Of a DNA stretch of 64,000 nucleotides, positions 47,519 through 58,970 are shown piece by piece. Every line of letters begins with the position of its first letter. The stretch's first letter is position 1. The notes beneath the pieces were generated by a model. The model was not told the DNA's origin, did not search any database, and worked only from the letters and a program-made list of their open reading frames with translations. This DNA comes from Luzula sylvatica (lineage: Eukaryota > Streptophyta > Magnoliopsida > Poales > Juncaceae): contig OX326959.1 of assembly GCA_946800325.1 (NCBI GenBank), forward strand, positions 22,683,742 through 22,747,741. Direction: 5' to 3'. The translations under genes were made by a program, and so were the position numbers.

Positions 47519-48918
47519 GTCATCTTACCCATCAAACAAGATTCGCAATTTTCTATTGACTCTAAGTCAAAAGAATCTAGCACTCCATCCTTTTGGAGTC
47601 TAGCAATGCGTTTCTCGTTTATGTGTCCGAGACGACAATGCCATGAGTATGTTTCATTAGTTTGAGTAGTATTTATGTTATAAATGGACTGATTATTGTT
47701 ATTATTATCTAAATCCAAGACATATAGACCATTTTCAACTAGAACATTACTAAAGAAAATGTCATTCTTGCGAATAAACCAATCATTAGTACCAATAACT
47801 AATTCATATCCATCCGCAATAAGTCTAGAAACAGAAATAATACTCCTACTCAAAGTAGGTACATAACAACAATTATCCAAAACTAAAATAAGTCCATTTG
47901 GCAAAGTTAAATCATACGTCCCTTCGGCTAATGCTGCTACTCTAGCTCCATTCCCGACGCGTAAATCAACTTCGCCACGAATCAAAGATCTTCTACTTCT
48001 TAGGCCCTGCATATTATTACAAATATGAGTCCCACATCCAGTGTCCAACACCCATGATAATGAAGTAAAGAAATAAGATTCGATAACAAAAATACCTGAT
48101 GCCGGTGTGTCCAAGGAAGCGGTCTTTTGCTTGCTCTCCCTCAGGAAGATCTCGCAATCACGCTTCCAATGCCCCTCCTTGAGGCAGTGGAAACACTTCT
48201 TGTCATCCTTGGCTTTCTTGCCCACAGACTTAGGCGCAACCTTGTTGTCCTTTGCCTTCCTCTTCTTGTTTTTGTTCCCTTTGCTTGGACTCTTCCCTAC
48301 AACCACCAATACTTCCGAAGTCCTAGACTTCATGTACCGCGGTTTCATGTCAGCTTCGAATGTTCTGAGCATTCCGATAAGCTGGGGAATGGTCCTTTTC
48401 ATGTCTGACATGTGGAAATGCGAAATGAACGAATCGAAACTCGGTGGCAGCGATAACATGATCAAATCAGTTTGTAACTCCACCTCGAATTTGATGCCAA
48501 GCCTCTCAAGATGATCGAAATATCCTTTCATCTTGAGAAGGTGCGAGCTAACAGGCGTACCATCTTGCATCTTGCATTGCGTCGCATTGCCAAGAGCTTG
48601 ATACTTCTCCACCCTTGCTTGAACCTGAAACATCTCCCTGAGCTGTTTCATAATCTCATATGCATCCTGTTTCTCAAATTGGATTTGATATTCAGGAGTC
48701 ATAGTAGCCAACATGAGGCATGTGACATCATTCGAATCGTCCATCATGGTCGTATATTCGAATGTCTCATCCTCAGTTGCTGTATCCCCTGGCACAGGAG
48801 GGATAGGCGTCTCCAAGACATGTGCCTTTCCTTCCTGTTTCAGAACGAATCCCAGATTCCTCTGCCAGTCGAGAAAGTTCTTTCCGTTCATTCGTTCCCT
48901 TTCCAAAATGGGACGCAA
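47519..48918 (-). CDS. Copia gag-protease open reading frame (truncated polyprotein)
   Basis: An uninterrupted ~465-codon frame inside the hAT-like element. UBN2-type gag is at residues ~1-200, zinc knuckle CFHCLKEGHWKRDC ~240, protease WVLDTGCGTHIC ~290, and pre-integrase SWHCRLGHINEKRIARLQKD with CESCLMGKM at the end. The frame then runs into hAT-arm sequence at ~47519, so integrase core and polymerase are absent. The lack of stops in a fragment is notable and suggests a fairly recent arrival. Without the rest of pol it is not autonomous. Confidence 0.85.
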
Positions 48919-49560
48919 ACTAAAAATAGAGTATCACTCAATCAGCGAATTGACATGTCAGACTATGGCCATGCAACACATCAATTCCTAATCAATGCAT
49001 GCCTTCCTTGCTACGTACGTGTAAATCTGTGCCAGACTAGGGCCATGCAACACAGATAAACAAACACTAGTCTAGAAGGTTCCATTTAGGGAGGCATAAG
49101 ACTTGATAATTACGTGGGAGGATTTTACTTTTTTTTTTATCAAAATCATTTTATTTTATTTATTAACCAAAACAAATAAAATAATAAGGTATAGCATATT
49201 GGCCTTTTAGTTTTATGAGTAATCATAAAACCCTAAAATTCCCAACCCTAAAACCCAAGATGACTCCTTGCTTTGAAGATCCAATCTTCGTGTCGTGTCG
49301 TGTCGTCTTGCCTTGAAGTTCCCTCTTCAAAACTAAACCTATTTTATTTTAATACAATTTTGGAAGACTCACTGGTCCCCACATATTTAAATAAAATACA
49401 ATTTGGAAAGCTCACCGGCCCCCACACAACACACATACAAGCAATCACAGACAATCATCCCCGTTTTAGGCTATATGCTATACCGTATCGAATTTGTAAA
49501 TTGGAAATTTTAAAATTATTGGGCATTTTTGACAGAAAAAAAAATTGGTTGTCCAAAAAA

Positions 49561-49760
49561 TTATTCGTTCGAACGCAACTCCCAGTTCGTTCGAACGAAC
49601 GTCAGAAAAAAAAATTTCGACTTTTTGAACCAGAAATAGGTCCGTTCGAACGCAACTCCATGTTCGTTCGAACAGATCAGTCCGTTGGAACCGAACACTA
49701 GGTTCGTTCGACCAGACCAGTTCGTTCGAACGCAACTCCAAGTTCGTTCGAACGAACCCT
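49561..49760. repeat. Cluster of GTTCGTTCGAACGAAC palindromes, first array
   Basis: At least six whole or half copies of the 16-base palindrome GTTCGTTCGAACGAAC, spaced by 15-25 bases, between the Copia gag start and its primer-site region. Related arrays lie at 50289-50392 and 56425-56735. Confidence 0.9.
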
Positions 49761-49873
49761 ATTCTGCCAGTATTTCTAATTTCTGAAATTCAGCCCAAAA
49801 TTCTAAAATTTCCTAAATTCGAATTAAATCATCGATTTTCGATGGTTTTAACGAGCGATTGCTCTGATACCAC

Positions 49874-50454
49874 TGTAGGGTTACGCACACGATTATCATA
49901 GTGTGCAGCGGAATTATTCACGCATGCGTAACCTAATTCTACCCTGGATCACGCCCTAAAACCAACGAAAAAGGAAGAGTTGGAGATAATTACCTCGTAC
50001 AAGTTAGTACGTGTCGATTACTTCTCCAAATCCGTGAACCTTCTCCAAGAATCGCTCGTGCAATCCCTCTACTCGTGTCCACCTCGATTTCGTCCGATCG
50101 GAAATCGCCAACGCCGTTCTAGTCGCCGTCACGATTAAATCTCTCAAGATCCTTGCTCAAATCTCCCTCTCAATCTCTCAGATCTAATCTGAATTCTGTG
50201 GAAGAAGAAGAAGAGAAACGACGGCTCAAAACCCTAGAAAAACTTAGGTCAAATTCCGGAATCAGAACTTTATATATATAGGAAACAGGTCAGTTCGAAC
50301 GAGCTTAACATAGTTCGTTCGAACGAACCCACTTCTGTTTATCACGAATAAGTCCGTTCGAACGCACTGATATAGTTAGTTCGAACGAACCTTATTCTGA
50401 CTCCAGAATTGTCTATTTATATAAATTCTTCCAAGTTAATTCTTAAGCCATATT
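49874..50454 (-). mobile_element. 5' LTR (partial) of the Copia fragment
   Basis: The primer site TGGTATCAGAGC (minus strand, 49861-49872) adjoins TGTAGGGTTACGCACACGAT, the inner LTR edge. The outer edge is not recognised and probably lies at the junction with the hAT arm. Contains the second cluster of TTCGTTCGAACGAA palindromes (50289-50392). Confidence 0.65.
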
Positions 50455-51116
50455 TTCTTTCAATTCGAACCCAAAAATTAGCCCGAAACATTTAGATTCA
50501 GCCCGAAACCGCCCAAATCCGCCTGTTTGCCACCTCTAGGTACGAGCCATTTTGTTGTTCTTCTTCGACGACGAATCTAGGGTTAGGGTTATGAGAGTTT
50601 CTGATTTGTCTTTTTTTTTTGGTCTGCGTTCGCTGATCACTGTGAAGAAAAGAGAGGGAAGAAAATTTTGAGAGATGAGGTAATGAATTAAGGATGTTTG
50701 GACGTTGTGCTTAGATTTATGAGAGAATGATTTTGGCAGTTTTGCCTCAAAAGATGAATATACTTAATTAGTAGGGATTAACGAAAAAGAAGTAGAATTT
50801 TGGCAGTTTTGCCTCAAGAAACAAAAAGAAAAAAAACATCGAATTTAGGGTCTTAAAGTGTTTGCTTAATTATAGCTCTGATACCATGTTAAATTTAATA
50901 ATGGTAGATTAAGAAGAGAGAAAGATACAATAATGAAGACAAGATAAATCGTTTGATTAATATTTCTTGCTTAATTATCCAATATAAATGATCATTTATT
51001 TATACACATAATAGTTAAACAATCATATACATCCACTAACAACCACTAACTATATTTTCAGTCATTATTATCTCCATTTAGTTATCAATGGAGATGTCCA
51101 TTTAATACTTCTAACA

Positions 51117-52184
51117 TACCCCTATAAAACAAAAATTACAAACACACCCCTGAAGAAACAAAATTGCAAACGTGCTTCAGAAGAAATATAAATTGCAAAC
51201 GTAACCCTGAAAAAACAAAAAATTGCAAACAAGCCCTGTGTAAGTTAAGTGAGTATTGATTAATTTCATGTTTACTTTAAGTGAGTAATCATTAATTGCA
51301 TCCAAAATCCACCCGAAATTTGAAATATAATAAAAGATATACTAAATTTAAAACGGAGAATAATAAACCGAATTTTTTTGCTCTTTAGCCTCTTCAAAAT
51401 TCCAAATTGTAAAAATAGGTCAACATTTTCCCAATTTGCAAAAGTTACTCTTTGGAAAAATAGGTCCACATTTTCCCAATTTGCAAAAGAGAATGCTCTT
51501 TCCCCAGGCTGCCTGGCGAAAGAAAATGATCTTTCGCCAGGCAGTCTGGCAAAAGATTTTCATAAGCCTAATTGTTGTCTTAATCCACAGATTAAACTCT
51601 TCTAAGCACTTTCGCCAGGCAGCCTAGCGAAAGAGTTCAAAAACCTAATTGTTGTCTTAATCCACAGATTAAGCCCTTCTAAACTCTTTCGCCAGGCAGC
51701 CTGACTAAAGAGTACATGGAAAGACTCCACATATTGGATGTTGGATGGAACCCATCCCACATCACAGAAGGGGCAGAAAATATGAATTGTGTTATTTCGT
51801 CAGAGAACGAATGTTGATTTTTTTTCTTCAATTTCATTTATATATTTGATAAATTTGAACTTCCCATTGGAAAATATTTACAACACGAATGTTTTAGAAC
51901 TTTTAAAGATCTTTAATTTAGGTGATTTCATTTTATTTTTCGTATAACATCTACTAACTCAAATTCGATCAAAATATTCAAAAAGAAAGCGGCCATGCTA
52001 GTTTTACTATCTACGCAAGTAGATGCCATGATAAAATATTGAAAATCTAAATGACTACAATAGGTGTCACTAATAACTTTAAGAGAATGATGTATATTAA
52101 TGGATGTATATGTAAATTAGTCGCTCGTTAATAAATAAAGAACTTTATTGAACACGGTTCCTGTTCTAGGTTCGTTTTAAAAAA
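51117..52184. other. End of unit 1 and junction to unit 2
   Basis: Non-coding. 51117-51470 is shared with unit 2 (TACCCCTATAAAACAAAAAT, AATTGCAAAC repeats). 51480-51720 has several CTTTCGCCAGGCAGCCTGGC palindromes. 51720-52184 has no recognised content and contains the breakpoint between units. Confidence 0.55.
51492..51715. repeat. Cluster of CTTTCGCCAGGC..GCCTGGCGAAAG palindromes
   Basis: About four imperfect copies of the palindrome CTTTCGCCAGGCAGCCTGGC-GAAAG, two of them followed by a shared unit with CCTAATTGTTGTCTTAATCC. Also seen at 63926-63982 in unit 2, and degraded at 25790 and 30076. Confidence 0.85.
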
Positions 52185-52663
52185 GAAAATATGGACTTTT
52201 GAGATGCTTACACAAATTCAAGTCATTAATCATGTACACTAATCTGTGACCTATTCTTGATTCCAGTGATAACTACTTGAATACTGGTAACTTATGCTAC
52301 TCGATATTCTTCATCTATTAGAAATCTGACCTAAGTTAGTTATTTTGCATTTAAATTATATTAAATTCACATTTATATATTTAGTTATGTTGAAAAGTAG
52401 GTGACTAAAAGCAGCGAAACAAAGTACAAATCAAGATACATAACAAGAGAGACGTACACAAATTATGCACCATAAACCACTAAAACAAGCTTAATTGCAG
52501 TAACTACAGATACATGTAATTAATCCTCAATACGGGATCATTGAAAAGCCATAGTAATAAACCCCACATAGTTATTAACACAACCTCCCTTATTTATTCT
52601 AACTTGTCCGAAACTTTTACTTCTAAGACTTGTAGTTACTGCTTAATTCCCCCCTCACCTTGC

Positions 52664-53432
52664 TTAATGAACCCTGCATCAAATTCAATCCATTTTGATT
52701 TTTCATTGATTGTGGAACCTACAACAAGTTAATAGTAATAATCGAGAAAAACGAGACTTACTTAGAGCAGTCGGTGCTGGTGCTGATGACATAGGGAATG
52801 GAGACGCCGCACTGGCTAGGGATTGAAGCCGCCTTGCTGGGATTGAGTCCAGATATAGCACCAGATTGTTGCTTCAAGCAATTGCAAGCAGCTTGCCTGT
52901 CAACCGTGGTCTTGGCAGCATCATTTAAGTTCTTGACTCCAGTGCAACAAGCCGAACTAGGTTTCGCCCCCTGGCCTTTAGCGAAGGGGATACATTGTGC
53001 AATGGAAGATGCCACCTGATTTAATATAAATAAATAATGAGATATTGCTGTTTATATACTGGGAAATCAACTGTTTTTTTTGTCTTTTCTTTTTTTGGTT
53101 TCTTAGTCTTGTTGTTGGATAAGAAGCAAAATATTGTCAATTTAAATTCCATTCAAATTTATTAATGGATGTGAACTTAAACATTAATCTTATTGTACAT
53201 TTTTAACTTCTAGATTTGATATTCATTTGATAAATAATGCAATAAATACTGGGGCTGTACTGAAACTATAAACTAAAAAATATTAAATAATTAGTTTTAT
53301 GTACTATATTTATTGATTATTATTTTCATTCAAATGAAAGAATGTCCTCACCTGACCACAGGTAATGGCTTCGATAGTTGGTGCCACTACGACGAGGACC
53401 AGAGCTAATGCGACGAGTGCGAAGCGGGCCAT
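52664..53432 (-). CDS. Type-1 non-specific lipid transfer protein, copy 2
   Basis: Exons 53352-53432, 52762-53015 and 52664-52673 encode 114 residues with the same intron positions as copy 1. The signal peptide is [20 protein letters not shown]. All eight cysteines are kept, and differences from copy 1 are few and mostly conservative (for example [44 protein letters not shown]). The final intron again starts at TCTAA|GTAAGT, and splicing yields KVH at the C-terminus. TATATAAA is ~98 bases upstream. Both copies look functional. Confidence 0.93.
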
Positions 53433-53529
53433 TATTGAATGTTTTTTCTTTGTGTAAAGAGAGGAATTTAGAGAAGTGTTATGTAAATAAGTGTCTTGTG
53501 GTGTTGAGAAAAAGAGTGATACTGAGGGG

Positions 53530-53537
53530 TTTATATA
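53530..53537 (-). promoter_or_regulatory. TATA box of nsLTP copy 2
   Basis: TATATAAA on the minus strand about 98 bases upstream of the ATG, matching the copy 1 promoter. Confidence 0.75.
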
Positions 53538-53741
53538 GTGGTTTTAGTGTGGTTGGAGGTTGGGACCTAGTGAATTATTTTAATATGGTGCACGATGGAT
53601 CCTGCCAATGAAAAAAAAATGAAATATTCAGTAAATGTTGGCATGCTTCCATTTGGTTCGAGTGTACAAAATACCTGTTGTCATTAATGGGGCTGTAAAT
53701 TGAGATAGATCATTGTCTTAGTTGTGGCAAATTGCAATAAA

Positions 53742-54360
53742 CTAGCTATAACCCCGCGCAATTGCGCGGGGCACGTTGATTTGTTTTTTTTATGATTTGT
53801 GATTTTTCTGTATTTATTTTTCGGCAGCGTTGTATTGGCCAGTGATTCGATTTGAGTGGTGTTGTGGAATTTTCAAACTGAGAAGGACCGAAATGTAATT
53901 TTTCAAACTGAAAAGGGCCAAAATGTAAATTAAAAAGGACCAAAATGTGAATTAATTTTTTTTTCGAATTAAAATGTGTAAATAAAAGAGGATCAAGATG
54001 TAAATATGAAGTACCAAAATGTAATATTTTAAACTTGAAAGGACCAAAACAAAAATAAAAAGGACCAAAATATAGTTTTTTCAACTAAAAAGGACCAAAA
54101 TGTAATAAAAAAAGGACCAATATGTAAATTAAAATTTTTCTTACAAAGAGGCCCCTGAACCGAAATGTATTTTTTTAAACTTGGAGGACCAAAATGTAAA
54201 TAAAAAAGGACCAAAGTGTAATTTTTCGAAATAAAAAGGACCAAAATGTAAATAAAAAAGGACCAAAATGTAAATTAATTTTTTTTTTTTTACAAAAAAG
54301 CCCCTAGTGACGTGGCTCAACCAGGAGCCAGGGAAAAGTATAGAATTATACTAATTATAA
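53742..54360 (-). mobile_element. Non-autonomous Helitron-like element, copy B, with empty site
   Basis: Unit 1 reads AATAAATTTGTGAAATG where this unit has AATAAA, 619 extra bases, then TTTGTGAAATG. In minus orientation the element starts TTATAATTAGTATAATTC and ends with the 20-base hairpin CCCCGCGCAATTGCGCGGGG followed by TTATAGCTAG, inserted between A and T. The interior is an array of AAAAAGGACCAAAATGTAAA units, the inverse of those in copy A. No coding. Confidence 0.9.
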
Positions 54361-55604
54361 TTTGTGAAATGATAAATGAATCATCTATTTTAGGTAGATA
54401 TTTAAAAAATTAAGTCATATCATATCGAATATTCAATGTGACGTATTTAAATATTTTATTTAAAAATAATGTCAGATATTTTTTTGATACTTACTAATAC
54501 TTGTCATATACTTGTAACGCATCAGGTAGTATATTTGAAAAATCTAAATATAAATTTTAAATCAAAATAAATAAGTAACATATAATTAATAACTAAATAT
54601 AATAAATATTTACTTAATAGAATGTTATTTATGTAATAACACATTTTTAGTATATTTTATGTCAAAAATGTAATATATAAAAAATATTAAATATTAAATT
54701 TATTAACTATAATTAATAAAGTATTATATATAATATACATATCGATCTTATGTTTTTTGGTATTGTGTTATCCGTGCAACATGGTCAACCACTGATTTAG
54801 AATATGAAAGTGGAATGGATATCCGGGAATTTGAACTACTTGTCCCGAACTTCGTTCAGAAGTGAAAAAAACACACACACAAATATGTAGATCTAAAAGT
54901 TATTTTGGAAAAAAACAACACACAAATATTATATAACCAAAAGAAAGAATTATGTATTGAGGGTTAATTTTTGGGAATTAGAACGTGATGTTAGTTATTC
55001 ATTAACGTAATATTGTTGCATGCTTATGTCAAGGTGGTTGCTTCTTCGTACAAATATGTAGATCTAGGAAAGTTATTTCACTCTAATCTTATTTGGCTTA
55101 TGTAGACACTAAGGACCATTACAGAAAAAAACATTATTCAAATAATAATGCAATGAAATAGTTAAATTTTTGTTAACTTATTCGGGTATTTTTAGTGGAT
55201 GATTTGAAAGCTTATGTTTGAAATCATGTTTATGATAGTATGAACCCCTGAAACTAAGATATTTAAATAGTCATTCAAGCCATGATATATATATATATAT
55301 ATATATTTTTATAAAAAAATTAAATGTGACTTTGAGATTCATATTATACAAAAAACTGTAAATTATAATTATAATTGATCTAATATTGCAATTTCGTCAT
55401 AACCAGAAACCTCAAAATCACACTTAAATGTTTGAAAGCTCAAATTACCACGATCCAAATAATAGTATTTAATTTTGCATCACTCTACAACAAGCATAAA
55501 CTGGTCCTATATACATAGAATTATTAGAATCCAACCACCTCAATTATCATTTGAATAGAGATAATTAATGGAAGTTCAAATATGAAGCTGAAAAAAAAAA
55601 AATA
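54361..55604. other. nsLTP downstream spacer and unit-2-specific DNA
   Basis: 54361-54830 matches unit 1 (44163-45155 without its insertion). From 54831 onward it has no match in unit 1. No genes; a short (TA)n lies at 55284-55306. Confidence 0.5.
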
Positions 55605-55627
55605 TATATATATATATATATATGGAT

Positions 55628-55820
55628 GCTAACCTACTAATTAAGTACCAAAATTTTGGTACTTAATGTTTTTTCATCATTAGATTTGCATTGAGATTTG
55701 TGTTTTTTCATGATGATCATGAAAGTTTGTGCACATCATTAAATGCACAAATCTCAATGCAATCTAATGGTGAAAAAATATTAAGTACCAAAATGTTGAT
55801 ACTTAATTAAGTAGGTTAGC
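55628..55820. mobile_element. ~190-bp inverted-repeat MITE in (TA)n, family B small copy 1
   Basis: GCTAACCTACTAATTAAGTA at the left mirrors TACTTAATTAAGTAGGTTAG-C at the right. The arms continue through GTACCAAAATTTTGGTACTT and AAATCTCAATGCA. (TA)n lies on both sides. Confidence 0.85.
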
Positions 55821-55824
55821 CTCC

Positions 55825-55828
<4 letters not shown>

Positions 55829-55873
<45 letters not shown>
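55829..55873. repeat. (TA)n microsatellite between two MITEs
   Basis: TA run abutting the right end of one MITE and the left end of the next. Confidence 0.9.
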
Positions 55874-55876
<3 letters not shown>

Positions 55877-56114
55877 GAGTTCTATTATACACCTTTTTAA
55901 AAGGGTATTTTGGGTATTTAGAAAGGTGTATCATAAATTTTATTTTTTATGGATATTCGTTCTTTCGTGAACAATTCAAATTTCCTATTTAGTCTATCAT
56001 TTATTGATAAATATACTTGAAAATTTACCTTAAATATTCATTAATTGATAATTACTAAAAATATCCTTGAAAATGGGTGTATAATAAGCAAAAAAGATGT
56101 ATGACAGAACTACT

Positions 56115-56116
<2 letters not shown>
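55874..56116. mobile_element. 243-bp inverted-repeat MITE in (TA)n, family A copy 2
   Basis: GGGGAGTTCTATTATACACC at the left and the inverse of GGAGTAGTTCTGTCATACATC at the right. Same family as 13735-13994, opposite orientation, again between TA tracts. Confidence 0.85.

Positions 56117-56190
<74 letters not shown>
56117..56190. repeat. (TA)n(GA)n compound microsatellite
   Basis: TA run of ~47 bases followed by GA run of ~24 bases, between two MITEs. Confidence 0.9.
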
Positions 56191-56345
56191 GCTAACATAC
56201 TTTATTAAGTACCAACTATTTTGTACTTAATGCTTTTTAACCATTGGATTTGCATTGAGATTTGTGTTTTTCAGGATCATCATGAAATTTTGTGCACATC
56301 ATTAAATGCACAAATCTCAATGCAAATCCAATGGTTAAAAATCAT
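56191..56345. mobile_element. Truncated MITE, family B small copy 2
   Basis: Left arm GCTAACATACTTTATTAAGT with ATTTGCATTGAGATTTGTGT, then the inverse arm down to CCAATGGTTAAAAATCATTAA. The last ~35 bases of the right terminus are missing. Confidence 0.75.
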
Positions 56346-56424
56346 TAAGGATATATGAACATAAGTGTTCATGGGTTGATTAAATGCATAATAGGATTGT
56401 GCAAAGTTGAGTTCCAGAGAGTGG

Positions 56425-56735
56425 TTCGTTCGAACTAACCATTGGGTTTGTTCGAACGGACCACTACGAGTGTAAAATGGTTTTACACATATTTATTCCA
56501 GGGGAGTGGTTCGTTCGAACCAACATTGGTGTTCGTTCGAACCAACATTGGTGTTCGTTCGAACCAACATTGGTGTTCGTTCGAACCAACTACAACGAAT
56601 GATGTTTGGAACTAACACTGAAGTGAGACAGGAAATGGTTCGTTCGAACGAACCGTAAGGGTACGTTCGAACGGACCTCTTCGAGTATAAAATGGTTTTA
56701 TACATTCTCATGACAGTATGTTGCGTTCGAACGAA
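56425..56735. repeat. Cluster of GTTCGTTCGAACGAAC palindromes, third array
   Basis: About ten whole or half palindromes, including a short tandem stretch of three TTGGTGTTCGTTCGAACCAA units (56520-56590). Located upstream of repeat R1 copy 2. Confidence 0.88.
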
Positions 56736-56895
56736 CATACTGTTGTATGTGTATATTGAATATATACAACCTTTCACCCAATCTTTGTCCTATTTTAGTA
56801 TAAATAAGATGTTTTTCTCTTTCTTCAAAGTAGTCTAAGACAATAATTCAGTCCAATCAAGTCAATCATTCCATACAAGGAGTTGAAAGAGTGCG

Positions 56896-56933
<38 letters not shown>

Positions 56934-56949
56934 AGGAGAAAATAAAGTT

Positions 56950-57358
56950 TTCTCCGTCTAGAGAATCGAAAGCAATCATGCAAGTTCGCCGGTGCATCGT
57001 CTAGGCAGATGCATCCGCGACCGAGGTACTACGACTCACGGTGGATACGGGTAGAGGAGCGACACTTGTGGCTCTTCGTTGTGATCAAACCGGAGAAGTA
57101 AGAGAGCGAAAGGCTGTGGAAGCGTGTGGACGTGGGACGCACGAAGACAACCGGAGGCGTGTCAAGACCATGGGAGACGTGTGGTATGGGACACACGGGC
57201 TAGTCGCCAATGAGACACCGCAGAAGAGAAGGATGTGAGCGATCAACCCGTCATGCGTGATCAATTTCACGCTGGTAATCGTCTATCCTCATTTCGGAAC
57301 CGGACCGGGCCTTCATATCCGCTGCGCGGGCCCGGAGACGGGATAATTCCCTTCACAC
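56950..57358. repeat. Dispersed repeat R1, copy 2 (inverted relative to 8985-9480)
   Basis: Shares long blocks with the inverse of 8985-9480, ending CGGGATAATTCCCTTCA. Preceded by a (GA)n tract and by the palindrome array, which the other copy lacks. Confidence 0.6.
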
Positions 57359-57372
57359 ACACATATATATAT

Positions 57373-58583
57373 GGGGGCGGTTCCGTTGAGATCTTATTTC
57401 GAGTCCTTATTTTGAGTCCGAATCAGGACCGTTGATAGAGTTGTGATAGAAGGCTGAGATTATTTCAAAATCTGAATTGTACAAGCTCTCCATTTTCCTG
57501 CCCGGATTCATTTACCTGCCAAAAAAAGCATTAGATTTTATTCATTGCCTAGTTTGGAAGCATTAGATTCTAAATTGTACAAGTTACTCACATTATTGAG
57601 TAAGGGAAGAAAAAATTCTTGTTAAAAAAAGAAAAATGGTAAACTTGAAGATTATAATGAAGATAATCCATTAGTTACTGTCAAATTTGTTTATTGAAAT
57701 AATACATAATCAATGAGGCAAATGTTAATGTCAAACAAACAACAATTCAAAAGCAAGGATTCTTGAAAAAAAAAATCATTGCTACCTAAACTTTTAACTA
57801 ATGCCTTCAATGTTGCAACCATACATTCAATTAAATGATTGATTGAGACTATTTGACTATGTTTTGAGTAAAAAATGCCTGTGATTGGAGAGGGATGAAT
57901 TTCTTGCCAGTTAAGACAATATATATAGTTACTAAGCCAATCTTAACCTTATTTATTTTCATTAATAATACTTTTGGTCACAAATTGCATTGTGCAAACC
58001 AAACCGTCCATCGCTTTCAAGTTTCAACATATCGAAAAAAATATCATCTTCCACCTTCACATATTTATTTTGCGATTGTTCTCAGCACGTCCAAATTAGG
58101 ATTCAGCATTTTTTGCCTCTTCCGTTAATTTTTGTTAAAAGGTATATTCATATATCTTTTTTAATTGGATTTCTTGAAACTTAATTTGCAATAATATCTT
58201 TATGATTATATGTAGATTATGCATTTCAGGATTGGAGGCTTGTTTGCTTGGAAGATACGAAGATATGAAGATGGCAAGGTGTTGTTTGCAACAAAACATT
58301 TTTGTTTGGATGTGATGTTCGACTGTATTTGTATGAGGGAGAAGAAGAAAAATCTCAGAACTCTTACATGAATGTGCAACAAGGAAACATATATATACTT
58401 CCAAACTAGGCAATGAATAAAATCTAATGTTTTTTTTGGCAGGTAAATGAATCCAGGCAGGAAAATGGAGAGCTTGTACAATTTAGATTTTGTAATAAAT
58501 CTCAGCCCTCGATCACAATTAAAACAACGGTTCTGATTCGGACTCAAAATAAAGACTCGGAATAAGATCTCAACGGAACCGGC

Positions 58584-58586
<3 letters not shown>
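57373..58586. mobile_element. 1.2-kb element with ~190-bp inverted repeats in (TA)n, family C
   Basis: Left GGGGGCGGTTCCGTTGAGATC and the inverse of the right end, GGGGCCGGTTCCGTTGAGATC, match closely for about 190 bases, to CATTGCCTAGTTTGGAAG. TA tracts flank both ends (short on the left, ~55 bases on the right). No coding homology in the interior. Confidence 0.87.

Positions 58587-58587
<1 letters not shown>

Positions 58588-58641
<54 letters not shown>
58588..58641. repeat. (TA)n microsatellite
   Basis: TA run abutting the right end of the 1.2-kb element. Confidence 0.92.
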
Positions 58642-58644
<3 letters not shown>

Positions 58645-58970
58645 TTTTATTTCTTTCACGTCCTTTGTAGTCATTTTCTCTGAATATGTTGACATTGCCT
58701 TTAAATAATCAAAATATATTTTCTATTTCAAACTTTAAAACAACATGCTACACAAACCAAATCCATATACTTATCAAGCTACAACTCCAACTGATTTGTT
58801 GATTTTTATTGAACTCCAAGACTTTATCACGCTTCGCTGCGTGAATTTATATATAAATTGGACCTATTTGAATATGTTAGCTGCGCTTCCATTCGCATCG
58901 GCACCTCCATTTCATCGGAAAAAGTATTATGCGAACCCCCTGAATTGAACAACACACTGCCAACATACCT
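58642..58970. other. Spacer, nothing recognised
   Basis: Non-coding. A short hairpin CACGCTTCGCTGCGTG lies at 58829-58844 but no element end could be assigned. Confidence 0.4.

Larger units (their letters stand above)
47290..50538. mobile_element. hAT-like element carrying a Copia fragment
   Basis: Ends TAGAGGTGGCAAAT and GTTTGCCACCTCTA are inverted. The flanks TGTACGAG (47282-47289) and GGTACGAG (50539-50546) form an 8-bp duplication with one change, and unit 2 has the empty site GGTACGAG at ~60764. The outer arms (47290-47518 and ~50455-50538) are rich in CCGAACCCGAA. The centre is a Copia 5' portion, so either the element was hit by a retrotransposon that later lost its 3' part, or it captured that part. 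Confidence 0.87.
46966..50558 (-). pseudogene. Histone H3-derived sequence, unit 1 copy, split by a transposon
   Basis: On the minus strand ATGGCTCGTACC at about 50558 starts the H3 tail. A hAT-like element then interrupts codons 2-4, and H3 homology resumes at 47289. The best stretch reads KSTGGKAP, then [44 protein letters not shown] and LQEAAEVYL. Residues between the N-terminal tail and KKPH are altered and shortened, frames shift, and the C-terminal alpha-3 end is replaced. It has a leader-like 5' region and lies in the same orientation as the host retroelement. Confidence 0.85.
45158..51116 (-). mobile_element. Histone H3-bearing LTR element, unit 1 copy (3' LTR lost)
   Basis: 5' LTR at 50887-51116 with an intact primer site TGGTATCAGAGC (minus strand, 50875-50886). 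The interior matches unit 2 from 45158 rightwards, including the H3-derived sequence. The 3' LTR and ~650 adjoining bases found in unit 2 are missing; the interior abuts nsLTP-downstream DNA at ~45158. It is further interrupted by the Helitron 45340-46565 and the hAT-like element 47290-50538. Confidence 0.8.
42150..51720. repeat. Tandem segmental duplication, unit 1
   Basis: Matches unit 2 (52185 to beyond the window end) in order: upstream spacer (ATATGGACTTTT-AGATGCTTA), nsLTP gene, downstream spacer to about 45155, histone H3-bearing LTR element, and the following spacer with GCCTGGCGAAAG palindromes. Each unit carries different later insertions. Unit 1 lacks 54831-59857 of unit 2, including one LTR, which is best read as a deletion in unit 1. 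Confidence 0.9.
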
